Assembly (NCBI RefSeq): GCF_021391495.1
Contig: NZ_CP090063.1
Span: 1,674,001-1,738,000, forward strand
Direction: 5' to 3'
Origin: Amycolatopsis acidiphila
GTDB taxonomy: Bacteria; Actinomycetota; Actinomycetes; Mycobacteriales; Pseudonocardiaceae
DNA length: 64,000 nt
In this document: one piece after another, positions 47,460 to 55,212 of the stretch
Layout of the letters: each line of letters starts with the position of its first letter
Position numbering within the stretch: position 1 is the first letter of the stretch
The notes under the pieces: model-generated
Database searches by the model: none
What the model saw: only the letters and a program-made list of their open reading frames with translations
Told to the model about the DNA's origin: nothing
Made by a program: the position numbers and the translations under genes

Positions 47460-48177
47460 CGAGGTCGATCTCCTGCTCGCCGGTGCGCTTCACGTCGAAG
47501 CCCGCCTTCGAGGCGGCGGTGAGCAGGGCTTCCACAGTGGACGGTTCGCGGGAACCCTTCGCGAGCGCGGCGGCGAGCATTCCCTTGTACGCCTTGTTGT
47601 GGTGACTGATCGTCCTGCCGGTCGCAGTGACCACGCGCACGGTGACGGCGCTCGGGATACGGGCGAGTGCGGCGTACGCACCGGAGCGCAGGTCCACGAT
47701 CAGCTCGTCCATCCCGGCGAAAACGGGTTCGAGCACGGGACGCCAGAGCGTGCGGAGGGCGCCGAGCGAGGGGAGTGACGTGCCGCCGGAGAGGCGGTAG
47801 GCGGGGATGCGGTCGCCGCCGCGCGCGATGCCGAACAGCGCGGACGCGACGGCGAGCCGCCGCTGGGCCTTGGCGAGCTGCGCCTTGGTGAAGCTGCCGA
47901 TGTCGAGTGCGTCGTAGAGGACGCCGGTGTAGCGCTCGAGCGCGGGCAGCGTCGGCGAAGACCAGAGTGCGGCGTTGCGGGCGACTTCGTCCTCCTGCCG
48001 TGGGGACAGGCCCAGTGCGTCGAGGCTGGCGGGCACGTCGCCGGCGAGGTCCACGAGCGCGTCGGCGAGCTTCGCGCGGACGGGCGTGAGCTCGGGGTGG
48101 GAGAGCTCGTCGAGGTTCAGCGGCGGGCCGTCCCCGCCGGGTGCCTTGGTCTCGGAAGGGGGCAGCAGCACGAGCAC
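47446..48177 (-). CDS. yaaA: Peroxide stress protein YaaA (DUF328/UPF0246)
   Basis: A 243-residue protein of the YaaA family, which in E. coli lowers free iron during peroxide stress. Family marks are LLPPSETKAPGGDGPP at the N-terminus, YTGVLYDALDIGSF, ALFGIARGGDRIPAYRLSGG and the C-terminal SHHNKAYKGMLAAAL. TAACCT lies 6 nt before GTG 48177 on the minus strand, so it is probably leaderless and divergent from the next, also leaderless, gene 67 bp away. Confidence 0.93.
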   Translation of the reverse strand: MLVLLPPSETKAPGGDGPPLNLDELSHPELTPVRAKLADALVDLAGDVPASLDALGLSPRQEDEVARNAALWSSPTLPALERYTGVLYDALDIGSFTKAQLAKAQRRLAVASALFGIARGGDRIPAYRLSGGTSLPSLGALRTLWRPVLEPVFAGMDELIVDLRSGAYAALARIPSAVTVRVVTATGRTISHHNKAYKGMLAAALAKGSREPSTVEALLTAASKAGFDVKRTGEQEIDLVIVH

Positions 48178-48244
48178 CTCAGCAGGTTAACGGTTCACCG
48201 AAATTCGCTGGGACCGGTGGCCGGGCGGAAATACGCTGAACGGC

Positions 48245-49207
48245 ATGAACCGGACGTGGCGTGCCGTCACCGTCGATGACGCCGAGGCGATCGCCGACCT
48301 GTTGGAAGCGGCGGAGGCCGTCGAACCGACGAACGAGCACTACAGCGCGGAGGACATTCGCGACGAGCTGACGGTGCCGAACGTGCGGCTGGCGGACGGC
48401 AGCGTGTCCGTGTGGGATGGGCCCAGGCTGGTCGGGTACGCCATGGCGGTCCCGCGCGAGGCGGCGAACCCGGAGCACCGGATGCGGGTGGAGCTGGCGG
48501 TGCACCCGGAGTACCGGGACGTGGAGCTGGGCAAGCAGCTGCTCGAGTGGCAGGAGCGGACGGCGCAGGCGCTGCACGCCAAGACGTTCCCGAACGCGCG
48601 GCTGGAGTTGCACGCGCGCGTGTACGAGAGCCAGCAGTGGTACGCGTCGGTGCTGCAAGCGGCCGGCTTCGCCATGGCGCGCTCGTTCGCGACGATGCGC
48701 GCTGAGCTGGAGAAGTTGCCGCCGCGGCCCGAGCTGCCGCCGTCGCTGCGACTCGTCGGCTACGAACCGGCGTACGAGGACCCGACCCGTGAGGCGGTGA
48801 ACGACGCGTTCTCCGGCCATTGGGGGATGACGCCGTATTCGCCGGAGCTCTGGCGGCACCGGATGATCGACGGCCCCGCGTTCCGCCCGCGGACGTCGTT
48901 CCTGCTCCTGACCGAGGACGGCGAGGTCGGGTCGTTCGTGTTGTCGGCGTTCTACCAGGCGGAGATGGAGGTGACCGGGGTGCGCGAGGTGCTGATCGCG
49001 TATGTCGGTACCCGTTCGGCCCTGCGAGGCCACGGCGTGGCGACGGCATTGCTGGCGCACACGCTCGTCGCGGCGCGGGACCAGGGGTACGAGCGCGCGG
49101 CCTTGGAGGTCGACGAGAGCAATGCCCACAACGCCCTGGACATCTACCGCCGCTGTGGGTTCGAGGTGACGCAGCGCGTCCACGCCTGGGTGAGGCCGAT
49201 GCCGTAG
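48245..49207 (+). CDS. Tandem-GNAT acetyltransferase (MshD-like architecture)
   Basis: A 320-residue protein with two GNAT folds: residues ~1-155 (VELAVHPEYRDVELGKQLLE, YASVLQAAGFAMARS) and ~165-320 (IAYVGTRSALRGHGVATALL, IYRRCGFEVTQRVHAW). MshD, the last enzyme of mycothiol synthesis, has this architecture, but many actinobacterial paralogs exist and this one is not clearly MshD. TACGCT at 48232-48237 precedes ATG 48245 by 7 nt. The 3' side opens into a repeat-filled gap. Confidence 0.88.
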   Translation: MNRTWRAVTVDDAEAIADLLEAAEAVEPTNEHYSAEDIRDELTVPNVRLADGSVSVWDGPRLVGYAMAVPREAANPEHRMRVELAVHPEYRDVELGKQLLEWQERTAQALHAKTFPNARLELHARVYESQQWYASVLQAAGFAMARSFATMRAELEKLPPRPELPPSLRLVGYEPAYEDPTREAVNDAFSGHWGMTPYSPELWRHRMIDGPAFRPRTSFLLLTEDGEVGSFVLSAFYQAEMEVTGVREVLIAYVGTRSALRGHGVATALLAHTLVAARDQGYERAALEVDESNAHNALDIYRRCGFEVTQRVHAWVRPMP

Positions 49208-49420
49208 ACGATGGATCGCGGTGGTGGGTGCCCTCGCCCGCTGGGGTGGCCGCCGCGTGACCGCGGTCGTCGCGTGACCGTGGCCGTCGCGTGGCCGTGG
49301 TCGCCGCCAGACGGGCGTGCCGTCGCACCGTCGTTCGGCCTGGCCGCGGGGTTGGCGCTGCTGTCTCGCTGCCGCCGCTGGGGGCCGCGATACCTCGGCC
49401 CCCACCGCCGTCGTGCCCCG

Positions 49421-49612
49421 CCTCGCTGCTGCCGCTGCGCGCCTCGCAGCTGCCGCTGCGCGCCTCGCAGCTGCTGCCGCTCGCCCACGCCGCGCCCTCG
49501 GCGTCGCCTCGCTGCTGCCGCTGCGGGCCCCGGTGCCCGCATCGCCCCACTGCCATCCCACCTCGGCCCCACTGCTGCCGCTGCGCGCCCCACTGCTGCC
49601 GCTGCGCCTCGC
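49421..49612. repeat. Short tandem repeats, about 18-21 bp
   Basis: Imperfect repeats built on CTGCTGCCGCTGCGCGCC, occurring at least six times with small spacing changes, best preserved at 49421-49480 and 49571-49610. The minus strand reads as repeated RQQWGAQ- or GSCEARS-type peptides, which I take as composition-driven and not protein. Confidence 0.75.
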
Positions 49613-49713
49613 CCGACGGCCGCTCGCCCACGCCGCGCCGTTGGCCCGCCGTCCCGTCGTTGGTCGCCACCGGCGCCCCACCGCTCGGTGCCGCAGTGCC
49701 GCTCGTCCCGGCG

Positions 49714-49938
49714 CTACTGCTGCCACGCCGCCCAGACGCCACTCCCAGCAGGGCGTGCGCGTATCAAGCGCTTGCCCCAGTGGGGTGTCAGGTTGGCCGG
49801 TGTGAGCACGACGAGATAGCCGTCGCGTGCCTCCGCGGCGCTGCCTTGGAGGGTGAGCAACATCAGGTCGGTCCGGAACCCCAGGGACGTGGTCGTGGCC
49901 GCTCTTCGGTCGCCGGTGACCGGGCGCGCCTGCGGCAT
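49714..49938 (-). pseudogene. N-terminal remnant of a GNAT acetyltransferase
   Basis: The ~75-codon minus-strand frame reads LGFRTDLMLLTLQGSAAEAR then YLVVLTPANLTPHWGKRL. This matches, from memory, the conserved N-terminus of a GNAT subgroup that begins with GxRTDLxLLxLxGS...LVVRTPxNPTxxWGN. The frame then degenerates and stops at 49714, and the minisatellite occupies where the acetyl-CoA domain should be. ATG 49938 is a plausible original start. A functional short protein is unlikely because the catalytic domain is missing. Confidence 0.5.
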
Positions 49939-50043
49939 CCTACCGGCCACGGCCAATCCGATGATCTTGCTGTGGTAGCCGTCGGCCGGTCAGCGGGGGT
50001 GAGGCCGGTGCCGCCGCCGATCGCCCACTGCTTTACTTCACGT

Positions 50044-50778
50044 ATGGAACCCAGTGGGTCACTGACGCTCCGGTATGCCGTCGCCACCGATGTCGGCCAG
50101 CGACGGGATGCGAACGAGGACTCGGTTTTCACCAGCTCACGACTGCTGGCCGTCGCCGACGGCATGGGCGGTCACGTGGCCGGCGAGGTCGCCAGCTCAG
50201 CGGCGATCGCCGCGGTCACCGACCTGGACCAGCGGCTCGCGGAGGGCGATCTCGACCCCGCCGAGGCCCTGCCGGAGACGGTGGCAGACGCGGTCGGGCG
50301 CCTGACAGCCCTGGCCGAGGAGGACCCTGCGCTGCAGGGCATGGGCACGACGATGACGGCGATGCTGTGGGAAGGCACCCGGTTCGTGGTGGCGCATGTC
50401 GGGGACTCCCGCGCCTACCGGTTACGAGACGAGCAGCTCGAGCAGATCACCCGCGACCACACCGTGGTGCAGGAGCTGGTCGACCAGGGCCGGATCACCC
50501 CCGAGGCCGCCATGACCCATCCCAGCCGCTCGGTGCTGACTCGGGCGCTGCAGAGCGGCGGCCACGCGGACCCGGACGTGTTCGCCGTCGAGGCGAAGGC
50601 CGGCGATCGGTACCTGATCTGCTCGGACGGCCTCTCGGACGTAGTGCCGCCGGAACTCCTGGAGGAGACACTGGCGTCGGTCAGCGACCCCGGGGAGGTC
50701 GTGCAGAAGCTGATCGAGCTCGCCAACGCCGGCGGTGGCCCGGACAACATCACCTGCGTCGTCGCCGACATCAGCTGA
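50044..50778 (+). CDS. PP2C-family serine/threonine phosphatase
   Basis: A 244-residue metal-dependent phosphatase. Motifs in order: ATDVGQRRDANEDS, LLAVADGMGGHVAGEVAS, GMGTTMTAMLW, VAHVGDSRAYRLRD, DRYLICSDGLSDVV and GGGPDNITCVVAD, supplying the metal-binding Asp residues. No membrane segment, unlike mycobacterial PstP, so it is a soluble PP2C. ATG 50044 gives the family N-terminus; the frame is open upstream but noncoding. No partner kinase of the Hanks type is nearby; the RIO kinase is 4 kb away. Confidence 0.94.
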   Translation: MEPSGSLTLRYAVATDVGQRRDANEDSVFTSSRLLAVADGMGGHVAGEVASSAAIAAVTDLDQRLAEGDLDPAEALPETVADAVGRLTALAEEDPALQGMGTTMTAMLWEGTRFVVAHVGDSRAYRLRDEQLEQITRDHTVVQELVDQGRITPEAAMTHPSRSVLTRALQSGGHADPDVFAVEAKAGDRYLICSDGLSDVVPPELLEETLASVSDPGEVVQKLIELANAGGGPDNITCVVADIS

Positions 50779-50839
50779 CCCTCGCTGCCCGGGGGCCGCC
50801 GGCTCAGCACCGCCGGCACTGATCGGGGTGCCGGGCGAC

Positions 50840-50857
50840 GCCGTCTGATCAAACGGC
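50840..50857. promoter_or_regulatory. 18-bp palindrome
   Basis: GCCGT (50840-50844) and ACGGC (50853-50857) flank a TGATCA centre, giving a near-perfect 18-bp palindrome between the PP2C and S1 genes. It could be an operator or the end of the PP2C mRNA. Confidence 0.3.
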
Positions 50858-50912
50858 GGCGCTGCCGAGTCGGCTGAACCGACGGGTCTGGATCGATAGA
50901 CTGGACGGGTGG

Positions 50913-50936
50913 GGAGGCAGCGCCAACCCTGCCTCC
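50913..50936. terminator. Hairpin between PP2C and the S1 gene
   Basis: 8-bp stem GGAGGCAG (50913-50920) / CTGCCTCC (50929-50936), 8-nt loop, 16 nt beyond the stop of the leftward S1-domain gene. Confidence 0.55.
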
Positions 50937-50952
50937 GCGCCCTGTCTTCGGA

Positions 50953-51135
50953 TCAGCCGGCGGCGAACCTCATCCGCTGTCGCTCGACGTCGATCTCGGC
51001 GATGCGCACGCGGATGGTCGAGTCGGACTGCGGCTCGGCCGTCCGGTCGGATTGCGGGAGCAGCCCGTGAACGCCGGGCGCGACTTCGAGAAGCGCGTCG
51101 AACGGCAGCACCTTGGTCACCGTCGCGTCGACCAC
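50953..51135 (-). CDS. Very small S1-domain RNA-binding protein
   Basis: A 60-residue ORF that is almost entirely one S1 (OB-fold) module: VVDATVTKVLPFDALLEVAP, GVHGLLPQSD, then TIRVRIAEIDVERQRMRFAA. S1 modules bind single-stranded RNA. GTG 51135 is the only start in frame; the preceding codons (HSDGR) continue the S1 pattern for a few residues before a stop, so the N-terminal strand is slightly short. It stands alone. It may be a real stand-alone S1 protein or a trimmed end of a longer gene. Confidence 0.55.
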   Translation of the reverse strand: MVDATVTKVLPFDALLEVAPGVHGLLPQSDRTAEPQSDSTIRVRIAEIDVERQRMRFAAG

Positions 51136-51399
51136 TCGCCCGTCGCTGTGTTCAGCGAGGAACGCACGTTATTGCGTGGATTGGGACGTGTTTCACCGGC
51201 TCCTTCCGCTGTCCCGAGCAGCACGGGAACATGAGGGAGGAGGCTCCCCCTGGCCCGCCGGATGATCAAGGAGCCGCCCGGGAACCTTGGCCGCTCACGG
51301 CTTTGCGCCGACCCGGCAGTCGCCGCCATACCGTACCCAAGACACCTCCTCGAGCTCGACAACTCGCTGCAGCGAACGGGGTTGCGTATCGTGCCGGGC

Positions 51400-53217
51400 G
51401 TGACCGACGTCGAACCCGAGCACGTCTGCCCACGTCCGCAATTGGTCCGGCAGGGCTGGATAGACCTGTGCGGTCAATGGGGTTTCGCATTCGACGATGA
51501 CGACCGCGGACGCGCCGACAGGTGGCACGACGACCCAGCCGCGTTCGACCTGACCATCACCGTGCCCTACCCGCCCGAGTCGGAACTCTCCGGCGTCCAT
51601 GCTCCCGAGCCGCACACGATCGTCTGGTACCGCCGCGAGTTCGAGGCCCCGCAACTGGTGCCCGGGTATCGCCTCGTCCTGCACTTCGGCGCCGTGGACT
51701 ACGTCGCCTCGGTATGGGTCAACGGAATCTACGTCGGTGGTCACACAGGCGGCCAAACTCCTTTCTCATTCGACGTCTCTGAGGCCGTGCAAGCGGGCGT
51801 GCAGTCCATTGTGGTCCGTGTCGAGGATCGGACAGACGACGCGAACCAGCCCCGGGGCAAGCAGGACTGGCGAGCCGAACCGCACGACATCTGGTACCAC
51901 CGGACCACCGGCATCTGGCAGCCGGTGTGGGCCGAGGTCGTTCCCGCACTGCACGTCCGTGAGCTTCACTGGACACCCGACCTCGTCCGTGCCGCAGTCA
52001 CCTGTGAAGGCGAGTTGTCCGCCGCAAACGCAACCCTGCGGATAGTCCTCCGGCATGACGACGAGGTCCTGGCCGACCAGTCCGTCCGGATCGACGGCAG
52101 CCGATTCCATTTCGATGTCGCAGTTCCGGCTCTGCGGCACGGCCATGACCGCATGCGACTGCTGTGGTCGCCGGAGAATCCGACCCTGATCGACGCGTTG
52201 GTCGATGTGCGCTCGGAGCAGGGCCAGGTGGACGAGGTCAGCAGCTACCTCGGGCTGCGCGAGGTCGGCACCGCGGACAAGCGTTTCCTGCTCAGCCATG
52301 TGCCCTACTTTCCCCGGCTCGTGCTCGAACAGGGCTACTGGCCGCAGTCGCACTTGGCGGCACCGGACGCGCAAGCTCTCCGGCGTGAGGTCGAACTCGT
52401 CAAGGAACTCGGCTTCAACGGCGTGCGGGTGCACCAGAAGGTCGAGGACCCGCGGTTCCTCTACTGGTGTGACCGCTTGGGTTTGCTCGTGTGGGGCGAG
52501 ACCGCGAACGCGTATGAGTTCGGGCCCACCGCCGCCGAACGGCTCACTCGCGAGTGGCTGGAAATCCTCAAGCGAGACAGAAGCCATCCCTGCATCGTCA
52601 CCTGGGTGCCGCTGAACGAAAGCTGGGGCGTGCCGGATATCGCCTCATCGCCCGCACAGGCACATTTCGGCCGCTCGCTCTATCACCTCACAAAGTCCGT
52701 CGATCCCACTCGTCCCGTGATTGCCAACGACGGTTGGGAAACCGCCGAAGGGGATATCTATGGCGTTCATGACTACGCGCCCACTGGCTCCTCCCTTCGT
52801 TCTCGTTATGGCACCTTCGACGCCGTCCTCGACACTCTCACCGCCGGACGCCCGGGCGGCCGCCGGTTGGTGATCGGCGACATCGATCCCGAACGGCCCG
52901 TGATGCTGACCGAGTTCGGCGGTCTCACCCACGCCCCCGCGGAGGGTGAGAAGTGGTTCGGATATTCGACGGTCGCCGACGGCGCGGACCTCGTGCGCAG
53001 GCTCGACGACTTGGTCACCGCCGTGCTGGCGTCGCCCGCTCTCGCCGGCTTCTGTTACACCCAGCTCACCGACACCGAGCAGGAGTGCAATGGCCTCCTC
53101 GCCGCGGACCGCACCCCCAAAGCCGACCCGGCCGAGATCAGGGCTGTCCTGACCAAGCCGACGATGGCGCTCCCCGGCGACGAACTCCGTGCGCAGCGCG
53201 AAGCCGGACCGCATTAG
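51400..53217 (+). CDS. Glycoside hydrolase family 2 protein
   Basis: A 605-residue GH2 enzyme (beta-galactosidase/glucuronidase/mannosidase clan). The N-terminal sugar-binding jelly roll has TIVWYRREFEAP and DYVASVWVNGIYVGGHTGGQ; an Ig-like domain follows; the TIM barrel carries the acid/base Glu407 in WVPLNESWG and the nucleophile Glu505 in VMLTEFGG. No signal peptide, so probably cytoplasmic. TATCGT at 51387-51392 is 7 nt before GTG 51400, so the ATG at 51262 is rejected. Exact substrate unknown. A LacI regulator lies 0.9 kb downstream. The 264 bp upstream (51136-51399) has no gene. Confidence 0.92.
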   Translation: MTDVEPEHVCPRPQLVRQGWIDLCGQWGFAFDDDDRGRADRWHDDPAAFDLTITVPYPPESELSGVHAPEPHTIVWYRREFEAPQLVPGYRLVLHFGAVDYVASVWVNGIYVGGHTGGQTPFSFDVSEAVQAGVQSIVVRVEDRTDDANQPRGKQDWRAEPHDIWYHRTTGIWQPVWAEVVPALHVRELHWTPDLVRAAVTCEGELSAANATLRIVLRHDDEVLADQSVRIDGSRFHFDVAVPALRHGHDRMRLLWSPENPTLIDALVDVRSEQGQVDEVSSYLGLREVGTADKRFLLSHVPYFPRLVLEQGYWPQSHLAAPDAQALRREVELVKELGFNGVRVHQKVEDPRFLYWCDRLGLLVWGETANAYEFGPTAAERLTREWLEILKRDRSHPCIVTWVPLNESWGVPDIASSPAQAHFGRSLYHLTKSVDPTRPVIANDGWETAEGDIYGVHDYAPTGSSLRSRYGTFDAVLDTLTAGRPGGRRLVIGDIDPERPVMLTEFGGLTHAPAEGEKWFGYSTVADGADLVRRLDDLVTAVLASPALAGFCYTQLTDTEQECNGLLAADRTPKADPAEIRAVLTKPTMALPGDELRAQREAGPH

Positions 53218-53340
53218 CGGGTCTCACTGGCGGCGGCTGTCCCTGGGTAGTGCCGCGGATCGCCGTCCCAGGATCACTGAGGACGGCTGTACCACGGCCA
53301 CATCCCGCTGCCACACGCCCGGACCCGATCACCGTGGGAA

Positions 53341-53386
53341 CCCGCGGGTGCACCGTGAATCTGGGGCGGCGTGGTGCACCCGCGGG
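53341..53386 (+). terminator. Terminator hairpin after the GH2 gene
   Basis: Perfect 14-bp inverted repeat, CCCGCGGGTGCACC at 53341-53354 with its complement at 53373-53386, 18-nt loop, 123 bp beyond the GH2 stop. The remaining gap 53218-53505 has no gene. Confidence 0.6.
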
Positions 53387-53474
53387 CGGGGCCGTTAACT
53401 GGAGAACGGCCCCAGGACGGCTCGGCCACCGGACTCGAAGTCCCCAGGAGCGGCGGCCGGCCGCCACGTCAGGT

Positions 53475-53500
53475 CTCGTCCTGCCGCGGAGCAGGACGAG
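53475..53500 (-). terminator. Terminator hairpin of the I36-like gene
   Basis: Perfect 10-bp stem CTCGTCCTGC (53475-53484) / GCAGGACGAG (53491-53500) with a 6-nt loop, starting 5 nt beyond the stop of the leftward gene. Confidence 0.7.
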
Positions 53501-53505
53501 AAGAA

Positions 53506-53886
53506 CTAGGCCATGTCCCAAATCTTCACGGCCCGCACCACGAAGGGCGCGTGTGGAACGTATGTGCCGTGTCCTGGGTAGGTCGTGAAATCGCCCTCTG
53601 TGGTGCACTCGGCGTCCTGATAGACCGTCACATCACGGTCCAACTGGTTGACGAACGATCGCGCTTCGACCCCGCCTGGGAGCGCGAGGCATTCCTCCGG
53701 GTTCGCCGTGCGGAGGTCGATCCGCTGTATCGCGTCCGCGTAGGACTCGCCCGTCCACGTGCAGAACTCGCCCTGCTCGCAACTGTCCTCCGGCCGGCCG
53801 GGGTCCGCCTGCGCGATCCCGGACCCGCCGAGCAGGCCGAGCGCGGCGATCACCAGAATCTTCGGCAGGTATGCACGCAGCTTCAT
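53506..53886 (-). CDS. Small secreted peptidase-inhibitor I36-like protein
   Basis: A 126-residue exported protein: signal peptide MKLRAYLPKILVIAALGLLG with cleavage near AQA-DP, then a mature domain with CEQGEFCTWTGESY and further cysteines, resembling peptidase inhibitor family I36 (the Streptomyces metalloproteinase inhibitor SMPI, a beta/gamma-crystallin fold). GGGGAGAGAG lies upstream of ATG 53886. It is alone, leftward, with a terminator. A protease-inhibitor role is inference from the fold; many relatives are of unknown function. Confidence 0.8.
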   Translation of the reverse strand: MKLRAYLPKILVIAALGLLGGSGIAQADPGRPEDSCEQGEFCTWTGESYADAIQRIDLRTANPEECLALPGGVEARSFVNQLDRDVTVYQDAECTTEGDFTTYPGHGTYVPHAPFVVRAVKIWDMA

Positions 53887-53988
53887 GTTTCTCTCTCCCC
53901 TGGAATGGTGGTGCGGCGGGAATGCCGCGGTCTCACGAACACAACAATGGCGGTTCGGGAAGAGAATGTCAGTAGTCATTTCTACTTC

Positions 53989-54036
53989 TGTGGATAAGTA
54001 GTTTTCTTTCCCTCGATCGGGCAATGGTTGTCCACA
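53989..54036. promoter_or_regulatory. Two opposed DnaA-box-like 9-mers
   Basis: TGTGGATAA at 53989-53997 (complement of the classic box TTATCCACA) and TTGTCCACA at 54028-54036, facing each other 39 bp apart, in the gap between the I36-like gene and lacI. Confidence 0.45.
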
Positions 54037-54073
54037 GTTCGCGAGAACCCGTTGTGGGCGCAGGCAGGTTCTG

Positions 54074-55147
54074 CTAGGACGCAGGGCCGGTGGAGTCGCG
54101 GACAACGAGCTCGACGTCCAAAGTGGTCGGTCGGGGTGGGCGATGCCCGGCGAGCAGGTGCAGCGCGAGTTCTCCTGCCAATGTTCCCTTCCGCACCAGA
54201 TCTTGGTGTACGGTCGTCAATGGCGGGTCGGACCAGCGAGCGCCCGGAGTATCGTCGAAGCCCACAATGGACAGATCGGTGGGCACGGCGAGCCCACGCT
54301 CCTTCGCGGCGGTCATGGCCGCCAACGCCAACTCGTCCGACATGCAGAGCAAGGCCGTCGGTCGGATCGGCCGGTCGAGCAGCCCGATCGCGCCGATCAT
54401 GGCCTCGTCCCGGGAAATCCCCGAGGTCTCCCAGATCGGTACCTCCTGGGGAAAGATGCCGGCTTCGCCGAGCGTGTCGAGATAGCCGCCCACTCGTTCG
54501 CGGTTGTGCCGGAACCGCGACCGGCCTGCCTCCTCCGCGGTGAGCGGCCCACCACGAGGAGCGGAAAGACATTGTGCCGAAAGGATGGCGAATTGACGAT
54601 GCCCCAACTCGAGCAGGTGCCGCGCGGCTGCGACCGCGCCGGCCCGGTCGTCCGTGCCGACCCGTGCCGTGCCGGCGACGACAGGCTGGTCGATCACCAC
54701 CAACGGCAGCCCCCGCTGCCGCACAGCGCGCAGTGCCGGCGCCCCGTCGGCCAGCGAATACGCGACGGCGAGGTCCGCCTGCGCGGCTAGTACCCGGTCC
54801 GCTGGCGGTCCGCCGTCGTCCCCACCGGGCAGCAGCAGCAACGCGTGTCCGTCCGGGTCCACCGTGGCGGCGAGCGCGTCGAGGGTGATCGAGAGCGCCG
54901 GATCGGAGAACGCCGCGGACAAGCCGGTGTCCAGCATGAACGCGATCGCCCCGGTGCGGTTCGTCGCGAGGCTGCGTGCGATCGGGTTCGGCCCCGTGTA
55001 GCCGAGGCGCTTCGCCGCGCGCAGGACTTCTTCCCGCAAATGCGCGGAAAGCTGGTCCGGGCGGTTGTACGCGTTCGACACAGTCGCCCTGGAGACGCCG
55101 ACGGCGTCGGCGACGTCGTCCAGCGTCGGGCGTCGCCGACCTGTCAT
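54074..55147 (-). CDS. LacI-family transcriptional regulator
   Basis: A 357-residue repressor: HTH and hinge TLDDVADAVGVSRATVSNAY followed by ARSLATNRTG, then a periplasmic-binding-protein-like effector domain (PLVVIDQPVVAGTARVGTDD, LSIVGFDDTPGARWSDPPLT) that usually binds a sugar. ATG 55147 (minus) has TACACT 6 nt upstream, implying leaderless mRNA; GTG 55153 two codons up is the alternative. A LacI-type operator covers the -35 zone. It is divergent from an MFS transporter and 0.9 kb from the GH2 gene, suggesting sugar control. Confidence 0.93.
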   Translation of the reverse strand: MTGRRRPTLDDVADAVGVSRATVSNAYNRPDQLSAHLREEVLRAAKRLGYTGPNPIARSLATNRTGAIAFMLDTGLSAAFSDPALSITLDALAATVDPDGHALLLLPGGDDGGPPADRVLAAQADLAVAYSLADGAPALRAVRQRGLPLVVIDQPVVAGTARVGTDDRAGAVAAARHLLELGHRQFAILSAQCLSAPRGGPLTAEEAGRSRFRHNRERVGGYLDTLGEAGIFPQEVPIWETSGISRDEAMIGAIGLLDRPIRPTALLCMSDELALAAMTAAKERGLAVPTDLSIVGFDDTPGARWSDPPLTTVHQDLVRKGTLAGELALHLLAGHRPPRPTTLDVELVVRDSTGPAS

Positions 55148-55173
55148 CGGCACAGTGTAAGGGTGTGGACTTT

Positions 55174-55187
55174 CTGAAGCGCTTAAG
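55174..55187. promoter_or_regulatory. LacI-type operator between lacI and MFS gene
   Basis: CTGAAGCGCTTAAG at 55174-55187, symmetric at 12 of 14 positions around AAGCGCTT with the central CG typical of LacI/GalR operators. It covers the expected -35 position for the lacI -10 (55159-55154, minus) and lies 26 bp upstream of the MFS start. Confidence 0.7.
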
Positions 55188-55212
55188 TCATGGTGAGGTA
55201 AGGAGGTGACGC

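Larger units (their letters stand above)
49208..50043. other. Gene-poor stretch with minisatellite and gene remnant
   Basis: 835 bp between the tandem-GNAT gene and the PP2C gene. It holds short tandem repeats (49421-49612), a decayed acetyltransferase start on the minus strand (49714-49938) and no intact gene. Several frames are open on both strands but encode only composition-driven Arg/Pro/Ala or Gln-rich strings. Confidence 0.7.

Noticed and set aside
51262..51399. Longer N-terminus for the GH2 protein from ATG 51262
   Set aside because: The extra 46 residues lack family sequence, and a leaderless promoter sits right before GTG 51400.
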